The notes: a model not told the origin generated them from the letters alone. A stretch of DNA of 36,969 nucleotides from an uncultured Clostridia bacterium (GCA_934248055.1 CAKQKI010000014.1:1-36969), one strand, 5' to 3'. Positions 7,521 through 17,249 are shown, counted from the first letter of the stretch. A program made the numbers and translations.

Positions 7521-9152
7521 TCAAGTTTTGTCCGCTTTAATATTTTCGGCTAATACCGAATAAATTTCTTTACGCATTTCATCAAATAAAGACCCCGAAT
7601 GCGGATATACGTTATAAGAACTTATTCCGTATTTGTCGAGTATACTTAAAACGACTTCTTTTCCCGCCGTTTTTTCGGCGAGTTTAAGGGCTCTGCGGTC
7701 CTGAAAGGCGCAAAGCATATAATAAAATCTCAAGGTTTTTCGGCAAGAATATTTTTTAGCGTCCGGATAAACGATAAATGCGTCTCCGCTCGGAAAATAC
7801 CCCCCTGCGGAATTGTCATTATACGGATCGATTACCGCAAGAGATTTTCCCGTATGATAAAAGTTATATCCCCACTGAAGAAAGCCGCCCGAATCGTTTT
7901 TATACATAGCAAAGCCTAACATGCGGGTTCTTTCCGCAGGCATTGCGAGAAAGCGATTTATATCGTAATTCGTGCATTCCGTACAACAAAAGTACGTTAA
8001 ATGCTTTATTTTATTCTGTTTGAATTTTAAAGTGTAATTTTCATTGACAACGGGCAGATCGACTATCCCCTTATCGTAAAAATCGTATTCGCTCAACGCG
8101 TCCATCGTTACGGAATCGGGAATATATTTTTTCACCAGCGAATATAATCTTGCGTATTTTTCGATATGTTTTTCGTTAGGCTCGTCAGAAAGATGAAAAA
8201 ACGTTTTTTCTCTAAGTCCTTTACCTGAAAAATAATCGTATACCGCAGGTAAAAACCGACTTAAGAATTTTGAATATCTTTCGCCTTCGCTGTCGTCTTC
8301 CCAGCCGAATATCTTTTCTTTTTTACCGTTTACCGCAGCCACTATTTTAGGACAATGCTCCGCGCCCCATTGAGTGAATAAATGGGAAAGTTCAAAGTAT
8401 TCTATCCCTGCTTTCAAAGCGGCGTCGACGTATCTGTCGACGGCGGAAAAGTCAAACGAATAATCGTTGCCGTCAAAATAAACGTCAACGAGTTGCGCCG
8501 TCATACGCTCTCCGCCGATTTCCGTATCGAGCGGCGGCGTTATAAGCGGAACGAGCAAGCAGTTGTTGCCCATTTCGACGTAGGCTTTTATATAGCCGTC
8601 GAAAACTTTATAAAACGCGTCGGAAAAAATCTCCGTTTTGTGCAATTCGGCTATGCAGTCGCAATGAAACCAGTGCGTAATTATACCGTCTTCTTTCGGT
8701 AAATAAGCATTTATAACGTTCAGGTTGAAATCCGAGTTGCCAAGCAACTCGCCGTCGCCGTAAAAATCGATCGAAACGTTATGCACGCCGCTTTTATCCG
8801 TTTTATCGACGCTAACGAGAAAAACGCAGACTTCCCCCGCTTTTACGAAGCGACCGCTTGCGTTTTCGAGCAGTTCGGGATAAGAGTGATCTTTGCTTTT
8901 TAAAACGTAATCGTCGCCGTGCCAACCGTATTCGTTGTTTGCGATAACGTTTTTTTCATAATACGTTCCGACTGAAACGTCCGACCTGACAGCGAGCGTT
9001 AAATCATTTATATCTTCCGACGCTTTTATCGCTATCTGATAGCAATATACTTCGCCTTTAAGGGCAAAATCCGAAGTAATCTCGCAATCGGGAATTTCGC
9101 CGTTTATAATTTTGTGCTGTAAAGAAATTGTTTTAAGAATAATATTTTTCAT
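7521..9152 (-). CDS. DUF4091 / GH123-like glycoside hydrolase
   Basis: A 543-residue cytoplasmic protein. Residues 1-150 form a beta-sandwich N-domain (EVYCYQIAIKASEDI; VHNVSIDFYGDG). Residues 155-460 are the DUF4091 TIM barrel, with THWFHCDCIAELHKTEIFSD, a Trp/Glu-rich segment TQWGAEHCPKI, and TFFHLSDEPNEKH holding the Asp323-Glu324 dyad. In GH123 beta-N-acetylgalactosaminidases an adjacent Asp-Glu pair performs substrate-assisted catalysis, so a hexosaminidase-type activity is plausible. It sits 17 bp downstream of the TIM-barrel gene and upstream of GH31 in the same run. No strong ribosome site precedes the ATG. Confident in the DUF4091 family; activity is inferred. Confidence 0.8.
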   Translation of the reverse strand: MKNIILKTISLQHKIINGEIPDCEITSDFALKGEVYCYQIAIKASEDINDLTLAVRSDVSVGTYYEKNVIANNEYGWHGDDYVLKSKDHSYPELLENASGRFVKAGEVCVFLVSVDKTDKSGVHNVSIDFYGDGELLGNSDFNLNVINAYLPKEDGIITHWFHCDCIAELHKTEIFSDAFYKVFDGYIKAYVEMGNNCLLVPLITPPLDTEIGGERMTAQLVDVYFDGNDYSFDFSAVDRYVDAALKAGIEYFELSHLFTQWGAEHCPKIVAAVNGKKEKIFGWEDDSEGERYSKFLSRFLPAVYDYFSGKGLREKTFFHLSDEPNEKHIEKYARLYSLVKKYIPDSVTMDALSEYDFYDKGIVDLPVVNENYTLKFKQNKIKHLTYFCCTECTNYDINRFLAMPAERTRMLGFAMYKNDSGGFLQWGYNFYHTGKSLAVIDPYNDNSAGGYFPSGDAFIVYPDAKKYSCRKTLRFYYMLCAFQDRRALKLAEKTAGKEVVLSILDKYGISSYNVYPHSGSLFDEMRKEIYSVLAENIKADKT

Positions 9153-9169
9153 TTAATCTGCGCAACCGC

Positions 9170-10378
9170 TTATCTTTTAGGTTTTCTCAACGTAATAAAC
9201 TGCCCCGGCGACAACCAAACGTCCCAAACGCGTTTTTTTCCGTCAAATTCGAACTCGGAGTGCAAAAACGTGGGGGTTTCGCAATCGTTATTCATCACGA
9301 CGTACATTCTCTCGCCTTGCTTGTTTTCATACAGCCCCACGATCAGCGGGTTAGGATTTACGTCGGTTCTGAGAGCCGTTAAAAAATCTCCGCGCGGCTT
9401 CCATTCTTCATAACCGCCGTACGTTTTATTTACGCAAGTCGTGCCGACGTATTCAAAACCTTTGAATTCCGGCGCAAAAACCTGCATCATCGTCCTGCTT
9501 TCGTCGGAAAGCGCGTAAAAAGTAGGCGTTTTTTCTCCCCACATATTTATCGGGTGACATCTGAAAGAAGCGTCCCAGTTGCCCTGATAAATGAAAAACC
9601 ACATAATTCCCGTCGCTCCGCAAGCAACTGCGGAAGAAATCTGATACCTGAACTCATCCTGATTAGGCACTTTCAACGACATATGCCCCGCAGACAGCAG
9701 CGAAACGACGAGTTTAACGCCGGTGCCTTTAAGCGCGTCGCCGAAAATCTTGTAGTTTACAAAGAAGTTATCTTTGTATCTCTCTTTTTCAAAATAACAA
9801 AGAACGGTGTAGCAATCGTAACCTACGTACTTTAAGCCGCTGTCTGAAACGAATTTTTTTACCACGGCGGAATACTCTTCGGGCGTTCTTGCGCCGGTCG
9901 CTTCGTAAAACGAATCGTTATTATTTTCTTTTTCGTTGTACCAGTACGGCAACAAATTTATAAAATGATTGAGATGGGGAGCAAATTCATTGCACGTTTT
10001 TATTGCAATAACCGCCTTTTCCCAAGGATTGTTATTTACGCCGTTTATGCCGTAAGGCTCGTCACCTATATGAAATCCGAAAACCGCGGGATGAGAACCG
10101 AAATCGGCAACCGCTTGTTTTACGTCTTCCCTGAACTCTTCTTCCGTTTTATGAAACAGTCTTGAATAACGGCATCTTTCGTCTTCTACCAACAATTTTA
10201 TATCGTTCTCAGCGCACTTATCGAGAAGCCGCAGCATATCGCGCTTATCGTGTACTTTCGGGTCGTATCTGAAACTTACAGGACAGTTTAAACCTAAAAG
10301 TTTCCACTCGTCAATCGCTTTATCGAAATCATAAGAACCCAACGGAAGATAATTCCATCCGCTCATTAAAAAATCCAT
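9170..10378 (-). CDS. TIM-barrel glycoside hydrolase-like protein (clan GH-A type)
   Basis: A 402-residue protein without a signal peptide. Early strands are LNCPVSFRYDP and NDIKLLVEDER. HPAVFGFHIGDEPYG (Asp106-Glu107) resembles the strand-4 acid/base motif of clan GH-A enzymes (usually NEP, here DEP). YVGYDCYTVL and ACGATGIMWFFIYQGNWD look like later strands, and a short C-terminal beta domain (EQFITLRKP end) follows. I recognise no exact family; it resembles beta-galactosidase or GH42-type annotations. It lies between the DUF4838 lipoprotein and the DUF4091 gene, so it probably acts on the same imported glycan. The nucleophile cannot be assigned by eye. The ribosome site (AGAG) is modest. 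Confidence 0.6.
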   Translation of the reverse strand: MDFLMSGWNYLPLGSYDFDKAIDEWKLLGLNCPVSFRYDPKVHDKRDMLRLLDKCAENDIKLLVEDERCRYSRLFHKTEEEFREDVKQAVADFGSHPAVFGFHIGDEPYGINGVNNNPWEKAVIAIKTCNEFAPHLNHFINLLPYWYNEKENNNDSFYEATGARTPEEYSAVVKKFVSDSGLKYVGYDCYTVLCYFEKERYKDNFFVNYKIFGDALKGTGVKLVVSLLSAGHMSLKVPNQDEFRYQISSAVACGATGIMWFFIYQGNWDASFRCHPINMWGEKTPTFYALSDESRTMMQVFAPEFKGFEYVGTTCVNKTYGGYEEWKPRGDFLTALRTDVNPNPLIVGLYENKQGERMYVVMNNDCETPTFLHSEFEFDGKKRVWDVWLSPGQFITLRKPKR

Positions 10379-10434
10379 ATTAAAACTCTCTTTTAAAATT
10401 TTACTTATTTTTATAACAAAACGCTAAAAACTTT

Positions 10435-12396
10435 TTACAGCGATTCGTAAAAACGATTCATACCGACGCTTTCGCGATAAGAATTCGCCCCGACGGTATC
10501 AACGTCTTCTTTAAACTTTGCAACTTCTGCGATATATTCGGCAGAACCTTTCGTGTAATACGACGCGTAGTTTTTGAGAAGCACGTATCTTACGCACACG
10601 CTTTCTTTTAATATATGCAATTTATATTTTGCCGCAGTTTGAGAATCATACGTTTTATCGATTTCGCGATTAGCCTGTTCGAATAAAGATAAACTCGTTT
10701 CTATCAGACCTATCGGCCACAACGCCGCCGCTGCCGTATCGTTGTAACATCTCTGATGATAATCCGTCAGGGAAGCGAAGTGAGTGCGGATAATATTTAA
10801 ATAATCCTTCATATACTTTCCGCCCGCGCCGTAAAAATTATCCATAAAGTTGTCGATTAACTCGTCTAAATTTTCATTAACGTTCCACAGCAGTTTAGCG
10901 TTTATATAAGAGTGCAGATCGCATAGCGACGCTACGTTTGCGCCCGTTGCGTTCTGAATCATATAGTCGGTTACGCCTATGGATTTGTAATACTTCATAT
11001 TTCCCTGTACGGCGTTAAAGTTATTGTAAAACGCAAAATAATGGCTGTAATTACTTCTGTAATCGTATATATTAAAACGTTTACAAATCGTGCTCCATCC
11101 TTTTATCGCGTCCGCGAACGGTTTATTTATATTGCAGGAGTCATCGGTGATTTCGTGAGAGAAGCAACTCATAAGCGGCGCCCATCTGACGTACAGCCTT
11201 TCGTCGGGAATACACGAATCGTCGATAACGCGATAAGTGCCGTCGGTATTTTTAAGCGTGGGAGCGGGATACAGCGAGCCGTATGCAAAACTCGTATATT
11301 TTACCTTGCGTTGCGGATATTCGGCTTGTCGCCACTCTTCTATACGCTTTATAATTTCATTCATCCAGCGAATATGCGTGCCGGAAAGAGTATACTTTTC
11401 TCTCGATTCTTCACAGTTTAAGCCGTCCCAACTCAACTGCTTATCGATTTCTTCGTTGCAGGTGCAAAAGCCGCCGCCGTCGTTCATCGACACGTTAACC
11501 CAAATCCCTTCGGGGTGATCGATTATATGTTGTTCAACTAATTCAACCAGCGCTTCCATGCACTCCTTGTTGGTGAAACATAACTGATTGTCGAAAGGCA
11601 CGCCGTTTTTATGCGCAAACCATCTCGGGTGACGAACGATATTCGCGTCTTCGTCAAAAACGCCGTCGGTTTTGTTCCCTACGTTGATATATAAATAATA
11701 AGTTTCGCTGTGTCTGTCCATCCAGTCGGTATAGTACCCACCGCCGCCGTATGCGGCGTCGGTCCTGTTGGATCTCATGCGGAGCAATGCCTGCAATTCG
11801 TCGCTCTTTGAAATCGGCCCGTCCATATTTCTGCCGATAAACGAAGGTTTATCGAGCAAATCTGCGTCAGGAATCATGATTTTAGACTTTTCGCTGTAAG
11901 TAATAACGTCGGACGAATAAACTTCGTAATCGCATATAATTTTTAAAAATTCAAAAACGCCGTACATAGTTCCGCGGCTTAAATACCCCGCTATTATAAC
12001 CACGTTGCCCTTACGCACTATTTTATACCCGTCGGTAAACGCTTCTTCTTCGCTTACGGTTACTCCCGAACCGCTTTTTATCGTAGTATTTCCGAGCGAG
12101 ATATATTTATCGTCGGGATTGAACGATTTATTCGCGTCGGTAACTATGGGCAACGTTGCCCCGGTACTCTTTTTCACGTATTCGCATAAATGCTGCGCCG
12201 AAAATTTTATACATTCGTCGGCGTCTGCGGGTATAACTATCCGATAATCGCTGCGACCTTCATCGACAAATACGACGTTACTGTCAACCACGACGGGGTC
12301 ATTGTCGTCGGGCTTATTCTGTTTTTTACAGCCGACCGCCAGAATCGTCAGGCACGTTGCCAGAACGACGCAAAATATTTTTCTTGTTTTATTCAT
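10435..12396 (-). CDS. DUF4838 lipoprotein, putative extracellular glycan-active protein
   Basis: A 653-residue protein with a lipoprotein signal (MNKTRKIFCVVLATCLTILAVGC, lipidated Cys23), so it is tethered outside the membrane. Residues 45-180 resemble the GH20b/GH67-type N-domain (YRIVIPADADECIKFSAQHL; GTMYGVFEFLK). Residues 210-480 match DUF4838: NVSMNDGGGFCTCNEEID, YPQRKVKYTSFAYG, YVRWAPLMSCFSHEI. DUF4838 proteins are frequent in polysaccharide loci and resemble alpha-glucuronidase-type barrels, but their activity is poorly known. This is the only exported protein here with a recognisable hydrolase-like fold, so it is the best candidate for an extracellular cutting or trimming step. It starts 11 bp after the 955-aa gene with GGAGAG upstream. 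Confidence 0.8.
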   Translation of the reverse strand: MNKTRKIFCVVLATCLTILAVGCKKQNKPDDNDPVVVDSNVVFVDEGRSDYRIVIPADADECIKFSAQHLCEYVKKSTGATLPIVTDANKSFNPDDKYISLGNTTIKSGSGVTVSEEEAFTDGYKIVRKGNVVIIAGYLSRGTMYGVFEFLKIICDYEVYSSDVITYSEKSKIMIPDADLLDKPSFIGRNMDGPISKSDELQALLRMRSNRTDAAYGGGGYYTDWMDRHSETYYLYINVGNKTDGVFDEDANIVRHPRWFAHKNGVPFDNQLCFTNKECMEALVELVEQHIIDHPEGIWVNVSMNDGGGFCTCNEEIDKQLSWDGLNCEESREKYTLSGTHIRWMNEIIKRIEEWRQAEYPQRKVKYTSFAYGSLYPAPTLKNTDGTYRVIDDSCIPDERLYVRWAPLMSCFSHEITDDSCNINKPFADAIKGWSTICKRFNIYDYRSNYSHYFAFYNNFNAVQGNMKYYKSIGVTDYMIQNATGANVASLCDLHSYINAKLLWNVNENLDELIDNFMDNFYGAGGKYMKDYLNIIRTHFASLTDYHQRCYNDTAAAALWPIGLIETSLSLFEQANREIDKTYDSQTAAKYKLHILKESVCVRYVLLKNYASYYTKGSAEYIAEVAKFKEDVDTVGANSYRESVGMNRFYESL

Positions 12397-12407
12397 ACCA
12401 CTCTCCG

Positions 12408-15275
12408 TCAGGACACTTTAACCACGTAATCTCTGTACGCAACGTTATAATCGAGATCGTAAGCGTAATACCTTATAATATATTTACCGCTTTTATCGGG
12501 TCTGAAGTTTACGTTACCTTTATCGTCCGCTTTGATTTCATTTATTACGCCGTTATACAAAACGAATACTTTTACCGCCGTATCGCTCGCATCGTCAAAC
12601 GCAACGGCTTTCGGCAAAACGACGGAATTCCCCGCCTTTAATTCGCCCGGTACTTTTCCGCTTACGAAAATCACGGGCGGCTCGCAATCTCTTACGACGA
12701 GTTTTGCACTTATGTCTACCGAACGGTTACTCGAATCTTTCGCTCTGTAACTGATTCTGTAATCTCCCGTTTGTTCTACGTTAAAAAACAACTCTTCGTC
12801 TTCGATAAGCGTAGCGTAAATCAAATCCACCCAACTGCCGCCGCGCGATTTATACGATATCGTTATCCTGCATTCGACGTAGGGATCGACCGAATCGTAT
12901 GCTCGGGCTGTCGGTAAAACGATTTTATCGTGCAGTTTTGCTATCGTAGGAACTTCTCCGTTTATTACGATTATCGGCTTTGTTTTGTCTGCAAAGGCAA
13001 GTTCCGTACCGCTCGAGTTAATATTGCTGAATATAGGTTGAGAACCTACGCGCATAAGTCTGAACGCGCCGATGTGACTTGCAGATAAGCAAATATCCGA
13101 ATAAACCGTACTCGACGGAAAACCGTTAAACGCTTCTCCGTTATCGAAATATTCAATAGCGGCTATCACGATATCACCCGCTTTCACAGTATTGTCGTCG
13201 GAATTATAAGTAAACGAAAATTCCGTATCGAAAAACGCTCCCGCTATTTTATAATCGTTGCCGCCGAAACTGAATTTACTTTTGCCTTTTTCAGGCAGCG
13301 GCGAAATCGTAAACGTAACGCATTTACCCGAATCTTTTGCGTCCGTCAGTTTCCATTCGACGCTCTGTAACGTATTGCTTTTGTCGGGCGCGCTTATTTC
13401 GGACGGAACGGAAAATTTAAGTTCCATACCAAGCACCGCAAGCGGATTTATATATCGCAAAGTGCCGTTTCCGTCAACGTCGTACTCTACGAAATTATTG
13501 CTTTTATTTACGGCAGAAGGAAGAATTTTCCCGTTGTCGGATATAAGCAAATCCGAAGCCTTTTCAATCGCCACGACGTTAATATCGTAAGTTTGCGATA
13601 TGCTTTCGTATCCGACTGCGTTCCCGTTGAGCGACGCCGTATATTTTACGTGCAGAACGTCGCTTGAAACGCCGCTTGCAAGAACGGGAGTAAATTTATA
13701 ATCTTGTATATCGACCGCGTCGGACTCGTCGCTTTTATAAAAAGCCTGAATTCTGACGTCTGCTTTTACTCCGCCGGAAACGTCGGTAACGTAATCGTAC
13801 GCGTTTAAAACGGGAAACTTATAAGCCTTTCCCGCAACCAGATGTCGCGGCAATTCGGGAAACGTTCCGATAGGCTTATTTCCCCTGTTCACAATAAACC
13901 CGACGCGAAGCGTTTTATGGCTTCCTATATAGTCGGTTGCATAATAAACAATTTCAAAATTACCCGTATATAAAGGCTTATAAAGTCCGTTTACGATCTC
14001 GGTTTTCTGACCGTTTGAAAAATTTTCGACGTATGTTTTAACTTGTATCTGCCCTACGCCGCCGGTTGTCTCCGCAACGGGAATAGTTAAAGTTTCTCCT
14101 ACAACCGCTTCCGTTTTAACCGCGCCTTCGTCGACGTTTAACCCGATTTCCGGCGGAACGTCGTAAACGTTAAGACTGTATACTTTTTCCGCAACGTTTC
14201 CCGCGCGGTCCTTTACGCTGTATTTCACAGTATACACGCCCGTAGTTTCGGGAATTATTTTTCCGGCCGTCACGGGAACGTCCGCTCCGTTATCGTCGGT
14301 TACCGAAATTTCAGTTTTATCCGTTAAATCACCGTCTGCCACGTCGTACGCTTCGCAGGAATATAATTTATATTCTCTGCCGACGCACCCTTTAAAAAGC
14401 GACGGATCGTTGTCCGCAGACGTATGAAGAGAAGGTTTTTCCGTATCGCCCGCAAAATCTTTGCCGAGATTCATTCCCGCAAACTTTGTAAGCATTACGC
14501 GAACGTTTGTAGAATTGTTGCCGAAAGAAGAAAAAGACACGTTAACGAGTTTACCCGAAAATCCTTTCCATTCAAACCCTTTGCCCATATGCTCGGAACT
14601 TGACAAATCGCGAAGCAAAAACAAACTGTTATCGAGTTCATTGTAATAATAAACTCGTTTTGTTATCGCGTCATAAGAAAGCGCAAACGGCTTTGCGAGA
14701 ACAGAACCGTTTAAATTGACGCCCGCAAATAAGCCTTCGTATAAAAAGCAGTTTTGCACAACGGGAGACTGCGTGGTTCCGCCGCGCGTAGCCTTGAAAT
14801 CAACGTCCTGCGTTCTGACGGACATATAATAACAATATTGCGCGTTATCCAGAAACCTGTTTATTTTTACTTCGAAAAAGTTATTTTCATTATAGTAATC
14901 GCTTACTCTGATATAATATTCCGAGAAATTCGCTTCGCCTTTTTTCTGTGGAACGACCCATAAAGAAACGAGTTCTTTCGTTGCGCTTAACGTAGTAACG
15001 TCTATAGGATGAGAAGTCATTACTCCGCCCCATTCCGCGCGATGATTGAAAACGACGCCGCTCTGATCGATTCCAAACCAGTCGGGCAAGTCGCTTACCC
15101 CTTCGATTACGCTGTCGTTTTTATTTTTAAACAAAGACTCCGTTGTAAAAATTTCAGGCTCGTTCTTATTATTTTCAACGGTCGCAAAACTTGCGTATAC
15201 GCCGAAAAGAAACGCACAGCAGACTGCGACAACGCTCAGACAAATTGCCGGTTTTAATTTTGAACGGTAAAACAT
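12408..15275 (-). CDS. Large secreted multi-domain protein (955 aa) with Ig-like repeats
   Basis: A signal peptide occupies residues 1-31 (hydrophobic run ending VYASFA). Residues 45-270 are a divergent copy of the beta-rich module also found in the 1813- and 1350-aa proteins (YYIRVSDYYNENNFFEVKI compares with FTIRVSDYADPSKFFDVEV). At least five Ig-like domains of the DUF5011/HYR type follow, at about 280-371, 372-462, 463-567, 765-862 and 863-955; the best are GVYTVKYSVKDRAGNVAEKVYSLNV and GDYRISYRAKDSSNRSVDISAKL. A second sandwich-like stretch lies at 575-765. No LPXTG, transmembrane anchor, SLH or other cell-wall domain is visible at the C-terminus. It lies between the ABC permeases and the DUF4838 lipoprotein, with ribosome site AAGGAG. 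A role in glycan capture is inferred. Confidence 0.75.
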   Translation of the reverse strand: MFYRSKLKPAICLSVVAVCCAFLFGVYASFATVENNKNEPEIFTTESLFKNKNDSVIEGVSDLPDWFGIDQSGVVFNHRAEWGGVMTSHPIDVTTLSATKELVSLWVVPQKKGEANFSEYYIRVSDYYNENNFFEVKINRFLDNAQYCYYMSVRTQDVDFKATRGGTTQSPVVQNCFLYEGLFAGVNLNGSVLAKPFALSYDAITKRVYYYNELDNSLFLLRDLSSSEHMGKGFEWKGFSGKLVNVSFSSFGNNSTNVRVMLTKFAGMNLGKDFAGDTEKPSLHTSADNDPSLFKGCVGREYKLYSCEAYDVADGDLTDKTEISVTDDNGADVPVTAGKIIPETTGVYTVKYSVKDRAGNVAEKVYSLNVYDVPPEIGLNVDEGAVKTEAVVGETLTIPVAETTGGVGQIQVKTYVENFSNGQKTEIVNGLYKPLYTGNFEIVYYATDYIGSHKTLRVGFIVNRGNKPIGTFPELPRHLVAGKAYKFPVLNAYDYVTDVSGGVKADVRIQAFYKSDESDAVDIQDYKFTPVLASGVSSDVLHVKYTASLNGNAVGYESISQTYDINVVAIEKASDLLISDNGKILPSAVNKSNNFVEYDVDGNGTLRYINPLAVLGMELKFSVPSEISAPDKSNTLQSVEWKLTDAKDSGKCVTFTISPLPEKGKSKFSFGGNDYKIAGAFFDTEFSFTYNSDDNTVKAGDIVIAAIEYFDNGEAFNGFPSSTVYSDICLSASHIGAFRLMRVGSQPIFSNINSSGTELAFADKTKPIIVINGEVPTIAKLHDKIVLPTARAYDSVDPYVECRITISYKSRGGSWVDLIYATLIEDEELFFNVEQTGDYRISYRAKDSSNRSVDISAKLVVRDCEPPVIFVSGKVPGELKAGNSVVLPKAVAFDDASDTAVKVFVLYNGVINEIKADDKGNVNFRPDKSGKYIIRYYAYDLDYNVAYRDYVVKVS

Positions 15276-15281
15276 TTCTTC

Positions 15282-15309
15282 TCCTTATCCTTTTATCCTT
15301 ATCCTTTTA
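15282..15309 (-). repeat. Perfect 14-bp tandem duplication spanning a stop codon and ribosome site
   Basis: TCCTTATCCTTTTA occurs twice head to tail (15282-15295 and 15296-15309). On the coding strand this is TAAAAGGATAAGGA twice. The first copy contains the stop codon of the upstream permease and the second supplies the AAGGA ribosome site of the 955-aa protein, so two ribosome-site-like sequences precede that start. Confidence 0.9.
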
Positions 15310-16192
15310 ATCCGCCGAATTGAACCGAACTCATAAACGCCTTTCTGCCCGCCATAAATATTATCAGCACGGGAAGCGATATTACAAGCAACCCCGCAAC
15401 CTGAACGGGAATTTCGGCAAATTCAGTAATGCTCGTATACCGAAGCATATAACCGAGATAACCTATAAGCGGATAACTCGGCAATAACGTAATGTTTACT
15501 TCCCACGTTTTAAACAATCCCATAAACTTGAGAATGAACAGCGTCCAGAAAGTGCCGCGACCGAGCGGGAAATAAACGTTTAAAAATATTTTCAGCGGCG
15601 AAGCGCCGTCAATCATCGCCGCATCGCCGTATTCTTGCGAAAAACTTTGCCACGTTGCGTAATACACGAGCATATCGAAGCCGAACGCGCCGCAATTGTA
15701 AAACGGAAAGAGATAAAAGTTATCGTATATTCCGAGCGCGCGCAGATAATTTATCGTCGACGCAAGCGACGCTCCGAACGGCCAGTAAGTCCAGATTATC
15801 GTAAAAACGTAAATACCCCTTACGAAACGATACTTCCTGTATCTGCACGCAACGTAACTTACCGACGCGCAAGTTATCATCGCTGCCAACGGATTTACCG
15901 TCGAATAAAATAAAGTGTTATAAATTATTTCCGGCAAAAAAACTTTATGTTTGTTTACGCCGCTGCCTACCCATAAATGAGTTTTTGAAAATATGGTTTT
16001 ATAATTTTCAAGCGTCCACATGCCTTTTGTCGGTAGTCCGCCGGGATTGCCGATATAGTCGATGTTTTTTCTGAACGAAGTGACAATCGCAAATCCCGCT
16101 ATGGTTATCATTATAATACACCATACTATAGCAAGAATATATACTAACGTAGGAAAAATATATCTCGTGAATTTTAATTCTCTTTTTTTCAT
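15299..16192 (-). CDS. Carbohydrate ABC transporter permease, MalG type
   Basis: A 297-residue integral membrane protein with about six hydrophobic segments, the first at residues 15-40 (FPTLVYILAIVWCIIMITIAG). The cytoplasmic EAA loop that docks the ATPase is QEYGDAAMIDGASPLKIFLNVYFPL. I place the start at the ATG at 16192 because GGAG lies 7 nt upstream; an in-frame TTG at 16216 would overlap the partner gene by 23 bp and lacks a better site. The start is 1 bp past the stop of the MalF-type permease. Together with that permease and the binding protein it forms an importer for oligosaccharides. No ATP-binding subunit is encoded in the window, so a shared MsmX/UgpC-type ATPase is expected. 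Confidence 0.92.
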   Translation of the reverse strand: MKKRELKFTRYIFPTLVYILAIVWCIIMITIAGFAIVTSFRKNIDYIGNPGGLPTKGMWTLENYKTIFSKTHLWVGSGVNKHKVFLPEIIYNTLFYSTVNPLAAMITCASVSYVACRYRKYRFVRGIYVFTIIWTYWPFGASLASTINYLRALGIYDNFYLFPFYNCGAFGFDMLVYYATWQSFSQEYGDAAMIDGASPLKIFLNVYFPLGRGTFWTLFILKFMGLFKTWEVNITLLPSYPLIGYLGYMLRYTSITEFAEIPVQVAGLLVISLPVLIIFMAGRKAFMSSVQFGGLKG

Positions 16193-16193
16193 A

Positions 16194-17249
16194 TCAATAC
16201 TCCGCCCCCGGATCAACTTTGGTAAGAATTTTTCTTCCTAATAACGTACAAGGTATGGAAATAAGCGAAACCAACATCGAATACGCCGTGGTATATCCGT
16301 AATAAACGGGACTTGCTTTGGACGATCCCGTGACCATTACGAACATATAGTAATTTATCGTCTGTACGCTTACGTCCGCAGATTCTCCGTACAATTCGTA
16401 AGCGGGCGTCGAAGCGTTCAGCCAGCCTATTAAAAAGGTCATACTGTTTACGCTTACAAGCCCCCAGATGCTCGGAAGCATTAAATATTTGAACTCCTGC
16501 CACATCGATATGCCTTCAAGACGTCCGTATTCGAACATATCTTTAGGCACTCTCGACATCTGCGATACCGTAAGAATATTCGCTCCCCCGAGACTGCTCC
16601 ACGCCATATACGCTAATATCGTGGGAAACATATACTTTTTTTCTCCGAGCAAATTCGGAAAATCACCGATTTTGAATATCGTATTCATCCACGACGGCAA
16701 CGTTCTTTCAAGCAATATTCTTACGGTTAATAAAATTACAAGCCCCGATATTGCCGAAGGCAAACTGAATATTACGTGCATAAAATTCGTGCCGGGAAGC
16801 CTTTTTGAAAATAGATACGCCAAAAACCAACTGCACGGAGTCAGCACTATAAGCCCCATCAGGTATACGATAATAGAATTTCTGAACATTATCGGTATGC
16901 CGTTCGCTCCCGAAAAAATATCTTTCAGCACGTTTCTGAAATTTCTGAACAAATCGTTTGCAGGTAAAAACATAAACGCTCTTTTATCGTAATCATAATA
17001 CCTGAACGGCATAGTAATGTTAGAAACATTCAGACCGACGTCTATAATAAGCCATTGTATTATCGGAAAAACGAGAATGCCTATACAAAATAAGATTTCC
17101 ACCGTTTTGCGGGATTTCAGCGCTTCTTTATTTACTTTTTTATGCCTTTTTTGCGATACCGAAACGCTTATTCCGTAAAAAAAATCTTTTACTGGACGCA
17201 ATATTCTTTGAAACAAACTCAAATCAGACGTCCGTATTTTTTTTGCCAT
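16194..17249 (-). CDS. Carbohydrate ABC transporter permease, MalF type
   Basis: A 351-residue membrane protein. A cytoplasmic N-terminus of about 45 residues, rich in Lys/Arg, precedes the first membrane segment (VEILFCIGILVFPIIQWLII), and about five or six more follow. The EAA-type loop is MFEYGRLEGISMWQEFKYLMLPSIWGL. The ribosome site AAGGAG stands 9 nt before the ATG. It lies 11 bp after the binding-protein gene and directly before the MalG-type permease, the standard CUT1 order. The family imports oligosaccharides or large glycosides; the specific ligand is unknown but should be the glycan handled by the neighbouring hydrolases. Confidence 0.92.
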   Translation of the reverse strand: MAKKIRTSDLSLFQRILRPVKDFFYGISVSVSQKRHKKVNKEALKSRKTVEILFCIGILVFPIIQWLIIDVGLNVSNITMPFRYYDYDKRAFMFLPANDLFRNFRNVLKDIFSGANGIPIMFRNSIIVYLMGLIVLTPCSWFLAYLFSKRLPGTNFMHVIFSLPSAISGLVILLTVRILLERTLPSWMNTIFKIGDFPNLLGEKKYMFPTILAYMAWSSLGGANILTVSQMSRVPKDMFEYGRLEGISMWQEFKYLMLPSIWGLVSVNSMTFLIGWLNASTPAYELYGESADVSVQTINYYMFVMVTGSSKASPVYYGYTTAYSMLVSLISIPCTLLGRKILTKVDPGAEY

